Assembly (NCBI GenBank): GCA_017448545.1
Contig: JAFSLH010000006.1
Span: 62,001 to 126,000, forward strand
DNA length: 64,000 nucleotides
Reading direction: 5' to 3'
From: Clostridia bacterium
GTDB lineage: Bacteria > Bacillota > Clostridia > Christensenellales > CAG-138
The notes beneath the pieces were generated by a model that did no database searches, had not been told where the DNA came from, and saw only the letters and a program-made list of their open reading frames with translations. The translations under genes and the position numbers were made by a program. Positions 42,662 through 51,688 of this stretch are shown piece after piece. Numbering within the stretch: the first letter of the stretch is position 1; every line of letters begins with the position of its first letter.

Positions 42662-43987
42662 ATGCGAACCGTAGACTTGATTGAGAAAAAGGTAGAGCGC
42701 GGTGAATTGACGTCCGAGGAAATCGCGTTTTTGATTCGCGGCTTTTTGGACGGAACCGTACCGGACTATCAGATGGCGGCTATGCAGATGGCGATCGTGT
42801 TCAACGGCATGACCGATCGCGAGGCAACCGACCTGACCATGGAAATGATGCATTCCGGCGAAGTCGTCGATCTGTCCGATCTGAAAGGGGTTAAGGTCGA
42901 TAAGCATTCCACCGGCGGCGTCGGCGATACGACGACGCTGGTTATCGCGCCGCTGGTCGCCGCGTGCGGCGGCACGGTTGCGAAAATGAGCGGCCGCGGC
43001 CTCGGGCATACGGGCGGCACGCTCGATAAACTGGAATCCATTCCCGGCACACAGGTGGAGATTCCGCTCGACCGGTTCCGCCGTATCGTCGACAATATCG
43101 GCGTCGCCGTGATCGGTCAGTCCGGCAACCTCGATCCGGCGGACAAGAAAATGTACGCGCTGCGGGACGTGACGGCGACGGTGCGCAGCATTCCGCTGAT
43201 CGCGGCAAGCATCATGTCGAAAAAGCTCGCCGCCGGCGCGGACGCGATCGTGCTGGACGTCAAGGTCGGCAGCGGCGCGTTTATGCGGACGCGGGAAGAG
43301 GGCGCAAAGCTCGCCACGCTGATGGTGGAGATCGGGCGGCGCGTCGGCCGGAAGGTTGTGGCGGTTCTGAGCGATATGAATCAGCCGCTGGGACTTGCCG
43401 TCGGCAACGCGCTCGAGGTCAGGGAAGCCGTCGAGCTGCTGTCCGGCCGGATTCCGGAGGGCGATCCGCTCTATGAAATCTGCATGCTGCTCGGTACAAA
43501 GATGCTGCGGTTGTCGGAACTTGCAGAGAGCGACGCCGAAGCGCGGGCAAAACTGCAGGCGGCGCTGCAAAGCGGCGCGGGGCTTAAAAAGCTGCAGCAG
43601 ATGATTACGGCGCAGGGCGGCGACGCATCCTACCTTTGTATGGAGCGGATCGACGCGCTGTGCAAAACGAAAGAGGTCGTGCCGGTCTATCCGACAAAGG
43701 AAGGGTATCTGTACGCGATCGACACGGAGCGCGTCGGAACGGCGGCGCAGCTGCTCGGCGCAGGGCGCGCCACAAAGGCGGATGCGATCGACCCGTCGGT
43801 CGGCCTTGTCATGAAAAAGCGCGTCGGCGACCGGATCCGGAAGGACGAGCCGCTGTGCGTGATTTACAGCAACGATCCGAAGAAAACGGCAGTTTCGATC
43901 GAAACGTTCCTCGGCGCAATGACGATTTCGGACGAACAGCCCGAAAAGCGTCCTATGGTATACGACGTCATCGGAGATGCGAATTGA
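42662..43987 (+). CDS. pdp: Pyrimidine-nucleoside phosphorylase
   Basis: 441 residues. Splits uridine, thymidine or deoxyuridine with phosphate in nucleoside salvage. Signatures: KVDKHSTGGVGDTTTLVIAP (phosphate loop), KMSGRGLGHTGGTLDKLES, and the C-terminal PYNP domain (GYLYAIDTERVGTAAQLLGAGR). The ATG at 42662 follows AAAGGAGGA. First gene of the run ending in rluD; polA begins at the stop. Confidence 0.95.
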   Translation: MRTVDLIEKKVERGELTSEEIAFLIRGFLDGTVPDYQMAAMQMAIVFNGMTDREATDLTMEMMHSGEVVDLSDLKGVKVDKHSTGGVGDTTTLVIAPLVAACGGTVAKMSGRGLGHTGGTLDKLESIPGTQVEIPLDRFRRIVDNIGVAVIGQSGNLDPADKKMYALRDVTATVRSIPLIAASIMSKKLAAGADAIVLDVKVGSGAFMRTREEGAKLATLMVEIGRRVGRKVVAVLSDMNQPLGLAVGNALEVREAVELLSGRIPEGDPLYEICMLLGTKMLRLSELAESDAEARAKLQAALQSGAGLKKLQQMITAQGGDASYLCMERIDALCKTKEVVPVYPTKEGYLYAIDTERVGTAAQLLGAGRATKADAIDPSVGLVMKKRVGDRIRKDEPLCVIYSNDPKKTAVSIETFLGAMTISDEQPEKRPMVYDVIGDAN

Positions 43988-46548
43988 AAGGGAAGACGGA
44001 ACAAAAGCTTCTGATTGCCATAGACGGAAACAGCCTGCTGTATCAGGCGTATTACGCGTTCTTTAAGGCAAATCTGACCACGCGGGACGGGTTTCCGACC
44101 GGCGCGCTGAAGGGCTTTTTTACAAAACTGCAGGAACTTTGGAAGCGCGAGCCGTCGCATATGCTCGTCGCGTTTGACGTGCACGGCCCGACGTTTCGGC
44201 ACGAACGGTACGCGGAATACAAAGCGGGCCGCACGCCGCCGACCGAAGACTTTTTGAAGCAGCTGGCCGAGATTCGCGTGCTGCTGCCGAAGATGGGCGT
44301 CGCGGTGATCGAGTGTCCCGGTTATGAAGCGGATGATATTCTCGGCACGTTTGCACGCAAAGCGGAGACGGCGGGGCTGGAAACGCTGATCGTTACCGGC
44401 GACCGCGATTCGTTCCAGCTGATCACGCCGCACACGAAGATTTACTATACGAAAGACAATTCCGAGATCGACGAAGCCGCGCTTATGGAGCGGTACGGGC
44501 TTACGCCGGATCGAATGCGGGACCTGAAGGCGCTGATGGGCGATTCCTCGGACAATATCCCGGGCATCGCGGGCGTCGGCGAAAAGACCGCGCTGAAGCT
44601 GCTCGACGATTACGGCGATCTCGAGGGTGTTCTTGCCCATGCGCCGGAAATCAAGGGTAAGCTCGGCGAGCGCGTACGGGACGGCGCCGAAAGCGCGCGG
44701 TTCTCGTATTGGCTCGGCACGATCGACTGCAGCGCGCCGGTGAAGGAAACGCTTGCGGACTGCGCGTTCGATTTTGCAGCGACGGCGGGCGGCAAAGCGC
44801 GGCTGACGGAACTCGAACTGTTCTCGGTCGCCAAGCACTTGCCGGAACCCGCGGACGCGCCGGCGACGCGCCTTGCGGTCGAAGCGGAAACGGTTTCCGT
44901 GAGCGACGGGGCGGCGATGCGTGCAATTCTGGAACGCGGCGCGGCGGCAAAGGAGATCGCCGTTCTGACCGAGCCGATGCTCGGGTTCGCGTTTGACGAT
45001 AAGACGGCCTATACGATCTCCGCGGGTGAAACGCTGTTCGACGTGCCGATGGAGGAGGGGGAAGCGTATGCGATCCTGTCCGACTGGCTATCGAAAAACC
45101 GCGTTTCCGTTCTCGCGTATGAGGGCAAAAACCTGCTGCATAAGCTGAACCGGGCGGAGGACGCGCCGATCGCGTTCGACGCTAAGATCGCCGATTACCT
45201 GCTGCAGAGCAATCGGCCGAGCGAATCGTTTGCCGCCCTGTGCGCGGCACAGCTTGGGACGGATCGGCCAAATGCCGCGTGCCTGTTTGCGCTGCGCGCG
45301 CCGATGGAAAGCGCGCTGCTCGCATCCGGTATGGACGCGCTGTACCGGGACATGGAGCTGCCGCTGCAAACCGTTCTGTTCGACATGGAACGGACCGGCG
45401 TGCGCGTGGACGGCGCGGTTCTAGGGGAACTGCACGATCGGTTCCGCGAAGCGGCGGAAGCGCTCGAAGACCGCATCTATGAACGCGCGGGCGAACGGTT
45501 CAATATTCTTTCGACCAAGCAGCTCGGGCATATCCTGTTTGAAAAACTGGAATTGCCCGCGCAGAAAAAGACCAAAACCGGGTATTCGACCGACGCGGAG
45601 GCGCTGGAAGCGATCGCAGGACTCGACCCGATCGTCCCGGACGTGCTGCAGTACCGGTTTTTGACGAAACTGGACAGCACGTTTGCCGAGGGTCTGCGGA
45701 AGCAGCAGGCCGCGGACGGGCGGATCCATACGCGCTTCATGCAGTGTGTGACGGCGACGGGCCGGATTTCGAGCGTCGAACCGAACCTGCAGAACATTCC
45801 GGTGCGTACCGCGGAGGGGCGCGAGATCCGAAAGGCGTTCATCCCGAGCGAGGGCAACGTGCTCGTCGGCGCGGACTATTCGCAGATCGAACTGCGTCTG
45901 CTCGCGCATATCAGCGGCGATCCGTCGTTCATCGAAGCGTTCCATTCCGGGGAAGACATTCATGCGCGAACGGCGGCGGAGGTATTCCATACCCCGCTCG
46001 AACAGGTCACGCCGGAGCAGCGCAGCGCCGCAAAGGCCGTCAATTTCGGGATCGTATACGGCATCTCCGATTTCGGCCTTGCAAAGAACCTCGGCGTTTC
46101 GGTTAAGACCGCTTCGTCCTATATCCGGAGGTACTTCGAACGGTACCCCGGCGTCAAGTCGTATCTGGAGGAAAGCGTTGCGGCGGGCAAGGCGAACGGT
46201 TACGCGGTGACGCTGTTCGGCAGAAGACGGCCGCTGCCGGAGCTGAAAAGCAGCAATTACAATGTGCGCCAGTTCGGCGAACGCGTTGCGATGAACATGC
46301 CGATTCAGGGCAGCGCGGCGGATATGATCAAACTGGCGATGATCGCCGTGCACGACCGGCTGCAGCAGAACGGAATGCGGGCCAAGCTCGTTCTGCAGAT
46401 TCACGACGAACTGATCGTGGACGCTCCGCGCGAGGAGGCCGAGGAGGTCGCCGCGCTGATGCAGGACTGCATGGAGCACGTGATCGCGCTGAAGGTGCAG
46501 CTTGTCGCCGAAGCGAAGATCGGCGAGAGCTGGTTCGAAACCAAATGA
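43984..46548 (+). CDS. polA: DNA polymerase I
   Basis: 854 residues. The 5'-3' exonuclease domain covers about 1-290 (VTGDRDSFQLI, LMGDSSDNIPGIAGVGEKTA). The 3'-5' exonuclease domain (about 310-480) lacks the acidic DxE metal ligands, as in other Clostridia, so proofreading is probably absent. Polymerase motifs are intact: A VGADYSQIELRLLAH, B RSAAKAVNFGIVYG, C LQIHDELIVDAP. The start is a TTG at 43984 overlapping the pdp stop (TTGA), with GGAG 7 nt upstream. CoaE follows with an ATGA overlap. Confidence 0.95.
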   Translation: MKGKTEQKLLIAIDGNSLLYQAYYAFFKANLTTRDGFPTGALKGFFTKLQELWKREPSHMLVAFDVHGPTFRHERYAEYKAGRTPPTEDFLKQLAEIRVLLPKMGVAVIECPGYEADDILGTFARKAETAGLETLIVTGDRDSFQLITPHTKIYYTKDNSEIDEAALMERYGLTPDRMRDLKALMGDSSDNIPGIAGVGEKTALKLLDDYGDLEGVLAHAPEIKGKLGERVRDGAESARFSYWLGTIDCSAPVKETLADCAFDFAATAGGKARLTELELFSVAKHLPEPADAPATRLAVEAETVSVSDGAAMRAILERGAAAKEIAVLTEPMLGFAFDDKTAYTISAGETLFDVPMEEGEAYAILSDWLSKNRVSVLAYEGKNLLHKLNRAEDAPIAFDAKIADYLLQSNRPSESFAALCAAQLGTDRPNAACLFALRAPMESALLASGMDALYRDMELPLQTVLFDMERTGVRVDGAVLGELHDRFREAAEALEDRIYERAGERFNILSTKQLGHILFEKLELPAQKKTKTGYSTDAEALEAIAGLDPIVPDVLQYRFLTKLDSTFAEGLRKQQAADGRIHTRFMQCVTATGRISSVEPNLQNIPVRTAEGREIRKAFIPSEGNVLVGADYSQIELRLLAHISGDPSFIEAFHSGEDIHARTAAEVFHTPLEQVTPEQRSAAKAVNFGIVYGISDFGLAKNLGVSVKTASSYIRRYFERYPGVKSYLEESVAAGKANGYAVTLFGRRRPLPELKSSNYNVRQFGERVAMNMPIQGSAADMIKLAMIAVHDRLQQNGMRAKLVLQIHDELIVDAPREEAEEVAALMQDCMEHVIALKVQLVAEAKIGESWFETK

Positions 46549-47144
46549 GCCGGACAAAGATTATCGGCCTGACCGGCGGCATCGGGTCCGGCAAGAGCAC
46601 CGCCGCCGCGTTTTTCCGGGAACACGGCGTTCCCACGCTGGACGCGGACGTCTACGCGCGCGCCGCGCTGGAACCGGGGACGGAAAGCTATGCGGAAACG
46701 GTCGCGCTGTTCGGCCCGGACGTCGTGCGCGCGGACGGAACGCTGGATCGCGGCAGGATCGCCGGCATCGTTTTTGCGGAGGAATCGCTGCGGCTTCGGC
46801 TGAACGGCATCGTGCATCCGTACGTGCAGCGGCGCATGCGGGAGGACACGGAACGGCTGGATGCGCCGCTCATCGTCTGGGAAGTGCCGCTGCTGTTCGA
46901 AAGCGGGTTCGACCGCTTCTGCGACCGGACGGCGGCGATCCTTTGCGACGAAGCGGTGCGCGCGGCGCGGATTGTGGCGCGGGACGGCGGTTCGATGGAG
47001 CAGGCGTATGCGCGGATTCGGGCGCAGATCACCGATGCGGAACGCGCGGCACTGGCGACCGACACGATTGAAAACAACGGCGATCCGGAAGCGATGCGCC
47101 AAAGACTGGAGGAACTGCTTTCGGAATGGAAAGAAAACCTATGA
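46545..47144 (+). CDS. coaE: Dephospho-CoA kinase
   Basis: 199 residues. Last step of coenzyme A synthesis. P-loop GGIGSGKST (residues 11-19), DADVYAR, and VWEVPLLFESGFDRFCD. Overlaps polA by 4 nt, a common pairing in Bacillota. Confidence 0.95.
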   Translation: MSRTKIIGLTGGIGSGKSTAAAFFREHGVPTLDADVYARAALEPGTESYAETVALFGPDVVRADGTLDRGRIAGIVFAEESLRLRLNGIVHPYVQRRMREDTERLDAPLIVWEVPLLFESGFDRFCDRTAAILCDEAVRAARIVARDGGSMEQAYARIRAQITDAERAALATDTIENNGDPEAMRQRLEELLSEWKENL

Positions 47145-47725
47145 CAAAGGCACAGAAACTTGTTCTCAGGATCGGAGCCATCACGGCGGGCGTGCTGCTG
47201 ACGCTGCTTTTGCTCGGGTTCGTCGTTGCGCCGGCGATTCTTCGGAGCTATTGCAAGCTGGAGTACCGGGAATGGATCGCGCAGTACAGCGGCGAATACG
47301 ACCTCGACCCGTATTTCGTTTCCGCCGTCATTTTTACGGAGAGCAAGTTTGACCCGAACGCGAAAAGCGGTGCGGGCGCGCGCGGACTGATGCAGGTCAT
47401 GCCGGCAACGGGGGAGGAGATCGCCGCGGCGCTCGGCGTTGCGTTCGACCCGGAGCAGTTATTCGATCCGGAAACCTCGATCCGGTTCGGCACCTATTAC
47501 CTGCGCGAGCAGATGAACCGGTTCGACAATAACCCTGCCGTGGTGCTCGCGGCGTATAACGCCGGGCCGCATCGCGCGGAACAGTGGATTGCGGATTACG
47601 GTTTCGACAGCAAGGGCCATATCGCCTATATTCCGTTCAGCGAAACGGATCAGTACGTGGATCGGGTTCTGCTGATGCAGGAAGTATATCGGCTGCTCTA
47701 CCGCGACGCGTTCGCGGCGAATTGA
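47141..47725 (+). CDS. Membrane-anchored lytic transglycosylase (SLT domain)
   Basis: 194 residues. One membrane helix (about 10-32) then an SLT fold: catalytic Glu in IFTESKFDPNA (E67), ARGLMQVMPATG, and AAYNAGPHRAEQWI. Cuts the glycan strand of peptidoglycan without water, forming an anhydro end. The ATG at 47141 overlaps the coaE stop (ATGA) with GGAAAG 7 nt upstream; an ATG at 47126 is also in frame. Confidence 0.92.
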   Translation: MTKAQKLVLRIGAITAGVLLTLLLLGFVVAPAILRSYCKLEYREWIAQYSGEYDLDPYFVSAVIFTESKFDPNAKSGAGARGLMQVMPATGEEIAAALGVAFDPEQLFDPETSIRFGTYYLREQMNRFDNNPAVVLAAYNAGPHRAEQWIADYGFDSKGHIAYIPFSETDQYVDRVLLMQEVYRLLYRDAFAAN

Positions 47726-47738
47726 GAAAGGAGCTTTC

Positions 47739-48464
47739 ATGTTGATTTGGCTCACCGCGCTGATCGTGCTCGCTCTCGATCAGATCAGCAAAAGTTGGAT
47801 GTATCACGGATTTGTCGTCGGACAGCTCGGCTACAGCGGCTCGGCGGCGGATCTCAATGCCTTAAAATCGTTTCTGGCCTCGGTTGCCGGGAAGAATTCG
47901 ATCCCGGAAAACGGAAGTTGGATCGAACTGAGCTTTACGGCGAACGATGCGGCGCTGTTCGGGCTCGGGGGCGGCATCTCGTGGGCGTCCCGGCTTCTGG
48001 CTGCGCTGACGGCTGTATTCGTGTTTCTGCTGCTGTTCTTTGCGGTTCGGACGGCGAAAAAACTGCCCAAATACAGCGCGGTCGTGTTCGGCCTGCTGCT
48101 CGGCGGCTCGATCGGCAACCTGATCGACCGCGTCGCGCTCGGCTATGTGCGCGATATGATTTATGTGAAATTGATCGACTTTCCCGTGTTCAATATCGCG
48201 GATTCGGCCATCTGCATCGCGATTGGACTGCTTGTGATCGAAACGCTGTTTCTGAAGCGGGACGGCCTCTTTGATCTTGTCGAGGACGATGTGCGTTACC
48301 TGTTCCGTCTGCAGACGCGGCAGGAGGCCGAAGCGAAGGAAAAGGCGCGTAAGGCGTCCCGTCTTTCCCGCTTCGAAGAGGAGATTCCGGACGACGAACC
48401 GGCACAAAAGCCGGAGCAGACGGGGAAAACGGCGGAGTCTTCCGACCCGTCAAAGCAGGCATGA
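47739..48464 (+). CDS. lspA: Lipoprotein signal peptidase with extended C-terminal tail
   Basis: 241 residues; typical LspA has 150-170. Four membrane helices with catalytic Asp in GNLIDRVALGYVRD (D130) and FNIADSAICI (D155). An insert of about 25 residues follows helix 1, and a charged cytoplasmic tail of about 65 residues follows helix 4. The conserved N-G-A-A-F segment reads NDAALFGL here. Cuts prolipoproteins; the DUF885 lipoprotein lies two genes downstream. The ATG follows AAAGGAG. Confidence 0.92.
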   Translation: MLIWLTALIVLALDQISKSWMYHGFVVGQLGYSGSAADLNALKSFLASVAGKNSIPENGSWIELSFTANDAALFGLGGGISWASRLLAALTAVFVFLLLFFAVRTAKKLPKYSAVVFGLLLGGSIGNLIDRVALGYVRDMIYVKLIDFPVFNIADSAICIAIGLLVIETLFLKRDGLFDLVEDDVRYLFRLQTRQEAEAKEKARKASRLSRFEEEIPDDEPAQKPEQTGKTAESSDPSKQA

Positions 48465-49390
48465 ACGCGGAAACGGTCGTTCTGATCGCGGAAAGCGACG
48501 CGCCGCGTGCGGATGCGTACCTCGCTTCGGCGACGGACTATACGCGCTCGCAGCTGCAAAAGTGGCTGAAGGACGGCGCGCTGTCGGTGAACGGCAAGCA
48601 GGGCAAGCCGAATACGGCGATCCGCGCGGGCGATACGCTGCGGCTCGCGGTGCCGGAAGCGCCGGAAACCGTCGCCGTACCGCAGGATATTCCGCTCGAT
48701 ATCGTGTATGAGGACGAGGACCTTTGCGTGATCCATAAGCCGAAAGGCATGGTCGTGCATCCCGCGCCGGGCAATCCGGACGGAACGCTGGTCAATGCGC
48801 TGCTGTTCCATTTTGCCGAGCTCTCCGGCGTCGGCGGGGCGCAGCGGCCGGGTATCGTGCATCGGATCGACCGCGACACCTCCGGCCTGCTGGTTGTTGC
48901 AAAGAACGATACGGCACATGAGCGCCTTGCCGCGCAGTTTGCGGATCATTCCGCGCATCGAAGCTACGTCTGCCTCGTACACGGCAACTGGAAGGAAGAC
49001 AGCGGAACGATCGACGCGCCGATTGGGCGGCACCCGGTCGATCGGAAACGGATGGCGGTCGTACCGAACGGGCGGCGCGCGGTGACGCACTGGCGCGTTC
49101 TGCAGCGGTACGGCGAAGCGACGTTTCTCGCCGTAGAGCTGGAAACCGGACGCACGCATCAGATTCGCGTGCACATGGCGTACAGCAAGCACCCGATTTT
49201 AGGCGATCCCGTGTACGGATCGACTGCGCCGAAGCTCGGACTGTATTCGCAGGCGCTCCATGGCTGCCGACTGACGTTTACGCATCCGAGAACGGGTGAA
49301 ACAATGGTTTTTACAGCGCCGCTGCCAAGCGACTTTGAAACGGCGCTGAGAAGACTCTCCGACGGCGGGACGCTGCCGGATTGGAGATAG
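48461..49390 (+). CDS. rluD: 23S rRNA pseudouridine synthase, RluD family
   Basis: 309 residues. N-terminal S4 domain (SRSQLQKWLKDGALSVNG-type) followed by the catalytic domain with GIVHRIDRDTSGLLVVAKN (catalytic D137) and LETGRTHQIRVHM. Overlaps lspA by 4 nt, a pairing conserved in Bacillota. Confidence 0.95.
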   Translation: MNAETVVLIAESDAPRADAYLASATDYTRSQLQKWLKDGALSVNGKQGKPNTAIRAGDTLRLAVPEAPETVAVPQDIPLDIVYEDEDLCVIHKPKGMVVHPAPGNPDGTLVNALLFHFAELSGVGGAQRPGIVHRIDRDTSGLLVVAKNDTAHERLAAQFADHSAHRSYVCLVHGNWKEDSGTIDAPIGRHPVDRKRMAVVPNGRRAVTHWRVLQRYGEATFLAVELETGRTHQIRVHMAYSKHPILGDPVYGSTAPKLGLYSQALHGCRLTFTHPRTGETMVFTAPLPSDFETALRRLSDGGTLPDWR

Positions 49391-49406
49391 GAAAGGAGAA
49401 CCAACC

Positions 49407-51374
49407 ATGAAACAAATCAGCAAGAAACTGCTTGCAATGCTGCTCTGCCTGGTCATGCTGGTGACCTCGGTCGGCTGCGGATACATGATCCTCGGCTGCG
49501 CTGCGCTGAGCTGCGTGACCGATTCTGTGAAGAACGGCGCGGAAAATCTGCAGCAGTCGCTCCAGGAGGGACTGGAGAATGCAATCAAGGAAGAGATCGC
49601 AAACGCGCTGCCCGAAACCACGGATCAGCCGCAGGAAGCAGCGCCTACGGATGCGCCCGCTAAGGACGCAGAAGCGCAAGCGACGCCGGAACCGACGGCC
49701 GAACCCGCGCCTGAGCCGACGTTCGATTCCGAAGCGGACGAGAAGTTCCTCGCACTCGATAAGGAACTGTTCACCTGGTACGTCACGAGCGGCATCACGA
49801 CGTTGGACCAGTATTGCTACGATCCCGCCGCGTTCGGCATCGATGAGTCGACCGTACCGGTCACGCTCGGCGATCTGTCCGAAGAGGAAGACGACAAGTG
49901 GGTTGCCGAGTGCCGGGAATGGCTTGCAAAGCTGAAGCAGATCAGCCGCGATTCGCTGAGTGAGCAGAATGCGTTTGCGTATGACAATTATCAGCGCTAC
50001 TTCGAACTGGAGATCCAGTCCGAAGGTCTGCACTATCAGTACGAGCCGTTCGAACAGACCGTCGGCTTCCATCTGAATCTGCCGTTGACGTTCGGCCTGT
50101 ATGAGTTCAAGGACAAGCAGGACGTCGAAAACTACCTGACGCTGCTGGCCGACGTGCCGCGCCTTTTCGATCAGATGATCGAGCATGAGCAGAAGCGCGC
50201 CGAGATGGGAATCTTTATGACCGAGACCAACCTCGACGCCGTGCTCGCCGACTTCGACAGTGTGGTGGAAAGCCGTAACGACAGCTATCTGTTCGGTACG
50301 TTCCGCGAAGCGCTCGAGGACGTCGATTGGCTGACCGCGGAGGAGAAGGAAGCGTATTACGCGAAGAACGACGAACTCGTCAGCGGCCCGTTCACCGACG
50401 CATACGCCAAAACGCGCGACGCGCTCGAAGAACTGCGCCCGTACTGCCGCAGAGCGACCGGCGCCGCAAACGTCAGCGAAGACGCGCTGCGCTACTTCGA
50501 ACTGGAGTTGAAGTCCGAATCCGGCAACAACATGACGGTGGACGAGGCGATCGCGTTCCTTGACGACATTTCGGAAGAACTGTATCTCGTTCTGATGAAG
50601 GCGTCCCGCATGGCGACCAGTGACGACGATTCGTTCACAACCGGCACGCTCGAGGGCGACGAAGAATACCTGAAAACGCTGATCCCGGACATCGTTCCGC
50701 CGATGCCGGAAATCAACGTGACGTACAAGGAGATCCCGAAGGAGCTGCAGGACGGCTTCAGCCCCGCGGCCTATCTGCTGCCGGCGGTTGACAACTATAC
50801 CGAGAACACGATCCTGATCAACCCGGCAAGCCAGACCGACCTGATTACGCTTGCGCATGAAGGGTATCCGGGCCACATGTTCCAGTACACCTACCAGTAT
50901 TCGCTCGGCACGATCCCGCTGTTCCAGTTCATCACGGAGCCGATCGGCTACGCGGAGGGCTGGTCGACGAACGCCGAATACAGCGTTGCAAAGCGCGCGA
51001 GACTGTTCGGCGTACCGAACGTGACCCTCAGCACGATCAACGAGGAACTGATTATCACGATCATCACGGTCTGCACGCTGCAGGTGAACGGCAAGGGTTA
51101 TTCCAAAAATCAGATGACCGAATATCTGAATGATTGGGGCATCGGCTCGCTGGCGGACGTCGCTTGGGATTACGCCGTGAATATGCCGACGTACTGGTTC
51201 AAGTATTGCATGGGCTTCTGCCAGCAGTACAGTCTGACCGAGCGCTGCCGCGCGATCTATAATTTCAAGGATGCGGACTTCTATGCCGAGTACCTGTCCT
51301 GGGGCCCGTCGTACTTCGACATTCTCGAACCGAAGCTGATCGCATGGGCGCAGGAGCAGAGCAAGAAGAAATAA
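49407..51374 (+). CDS. DUF885-family lipoprotein, putative zinc metallopeptidase
   Basis: 655 residues. A lipoprotein signal peptide ends near MILGC or SVGC (about residues 22-31), then a Glu/Pro/Ala linker (about 60-110). The C-terminal half carries the DUF885 metal motif LAHEGYPGHMFQ and, about 30 residues on, EPIGYAEGWS, which gives the third ligand. Related proteins include zinc carboxypeptidases; activity here is inferred. The ATG at 49407 follows AAAGGAG, 16 nt after rluD, so it may be co-transcribed. Confidence 0.88.
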   Translation: MKQISKKLLAMLLCLVMLVTSVGCGYMILGCAALSCVTDSVKNGAENLQQSLQEGLENAIKEEIANALPETTDQPQEAAPTDAPAKDAEAQATPEPTAEPAPEPTFDSEADEKFLALDKELFTWYVTSGITTLDQYCYDPAAFGIDESTVPVTLGDLSEEEDDKWVAECREWLAKLKQISRDSLSEQNAFAYDNYQRYFELEIQSEGLHYQYEPFEQTVGFHLNLPLTFGLYEFKDKQDVENYLTLLADVPRLFDQMIEHEQKRAEMGIFMTETNLDAVLADFDSVVESRNDSYLFGTFREALEDVDWLTAEEKEAYYAKNDELVSGPFTDAYAKTRDALEELRPYCRRATGAANVSEDALRYFELELKSESGNNMTVDEAIAFLDDISEELYLVLMKASRMATSDDDSFTTGTLEGDEEYLKTLIPDIVPPMPEINVTYKEIPKELQDGFSPAAYLLPAVDNYTENTILINPASQTDLITLAHEGYPGHMFQYTYQYSLGTIPLFQFITEPIGYAEGWSTNAEYSVAKRARLFGVPNVTLSTINEELIITIITVCTLQVNGKGYSKNQMTEYLNDWGIGSLADVAWDYAVNMPTYWFKYCMGFCQQYSLTERCRAIYNFKDADFYAEYLSWGPSYFDILEPKLIAWAQEQSKKK

Positions 51375-51393
51375 CGTCAGGCGCATTTCCTGC

Positions 51394-51421
51394 TTGACAA
51401 AGCGGAAAAAAGTGATAGAAT
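51394..51421 (+). promoter_or_regulatory. Promoter of the T-box-valS unit
   Basis: TTGACA (51394-51399), 16-nt spacer, TAGAAT (51416-51421). Confidence 0.82.
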
Positions 51422-51427
51422 CAGTAA

Positions 51428-51623
51428 AAATGGCTTGGAAAAAGAGGAGTACGGGCGCATCGCCGAAAGAGAGACCGCTTCACGGCTGAAAGGGCGGTTC
51501 GGAGGGGTGGCGCGGAAGGTCGCTTTGGAGCCGGTGCGGGGAAGTCAGTAACCGCATCCGCGTCGCTGCGTTATCGGCGTTTGAGAGAAACGGCGTCAGC
51601 CGTTTAACAAAGGTGGTACCGCG
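51428..51623 (+). promoter_or_regulatory. T-box riboswitch (valine tRNA-sensing leader)
   Basis: The T-box antiterminator sequence AAAGGTGGTACCGCG (51609-51623) is exact. Stem I features include AGTA (about 51448-51451) and GAAAGAGAGAC (about 51463). A GTC at 51544-51546, followed by A, is the best specifier codon candidate; another GTC lies at 51519-51521. Uncharged tRNA-Val would bind and prevent formation of the following terminator. Confidence 0.93.
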
Positions 51624-51660
51624 AACGTTCCATTCGTCCTTTGACGGGTGGAACGTTTTT
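51624..51660 (+). terminator. T-box-controlled terminator
   Basis: AACGTTCCATTCGTC (51624-51638) pairs with GACGGGTGGAACGTT (51643-51657), two G-U pairs, then a T run. Confidence 0.92.
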
Positions 51661-51688
51661 GATTGCATCGAGAAACGGAGGAACATCC

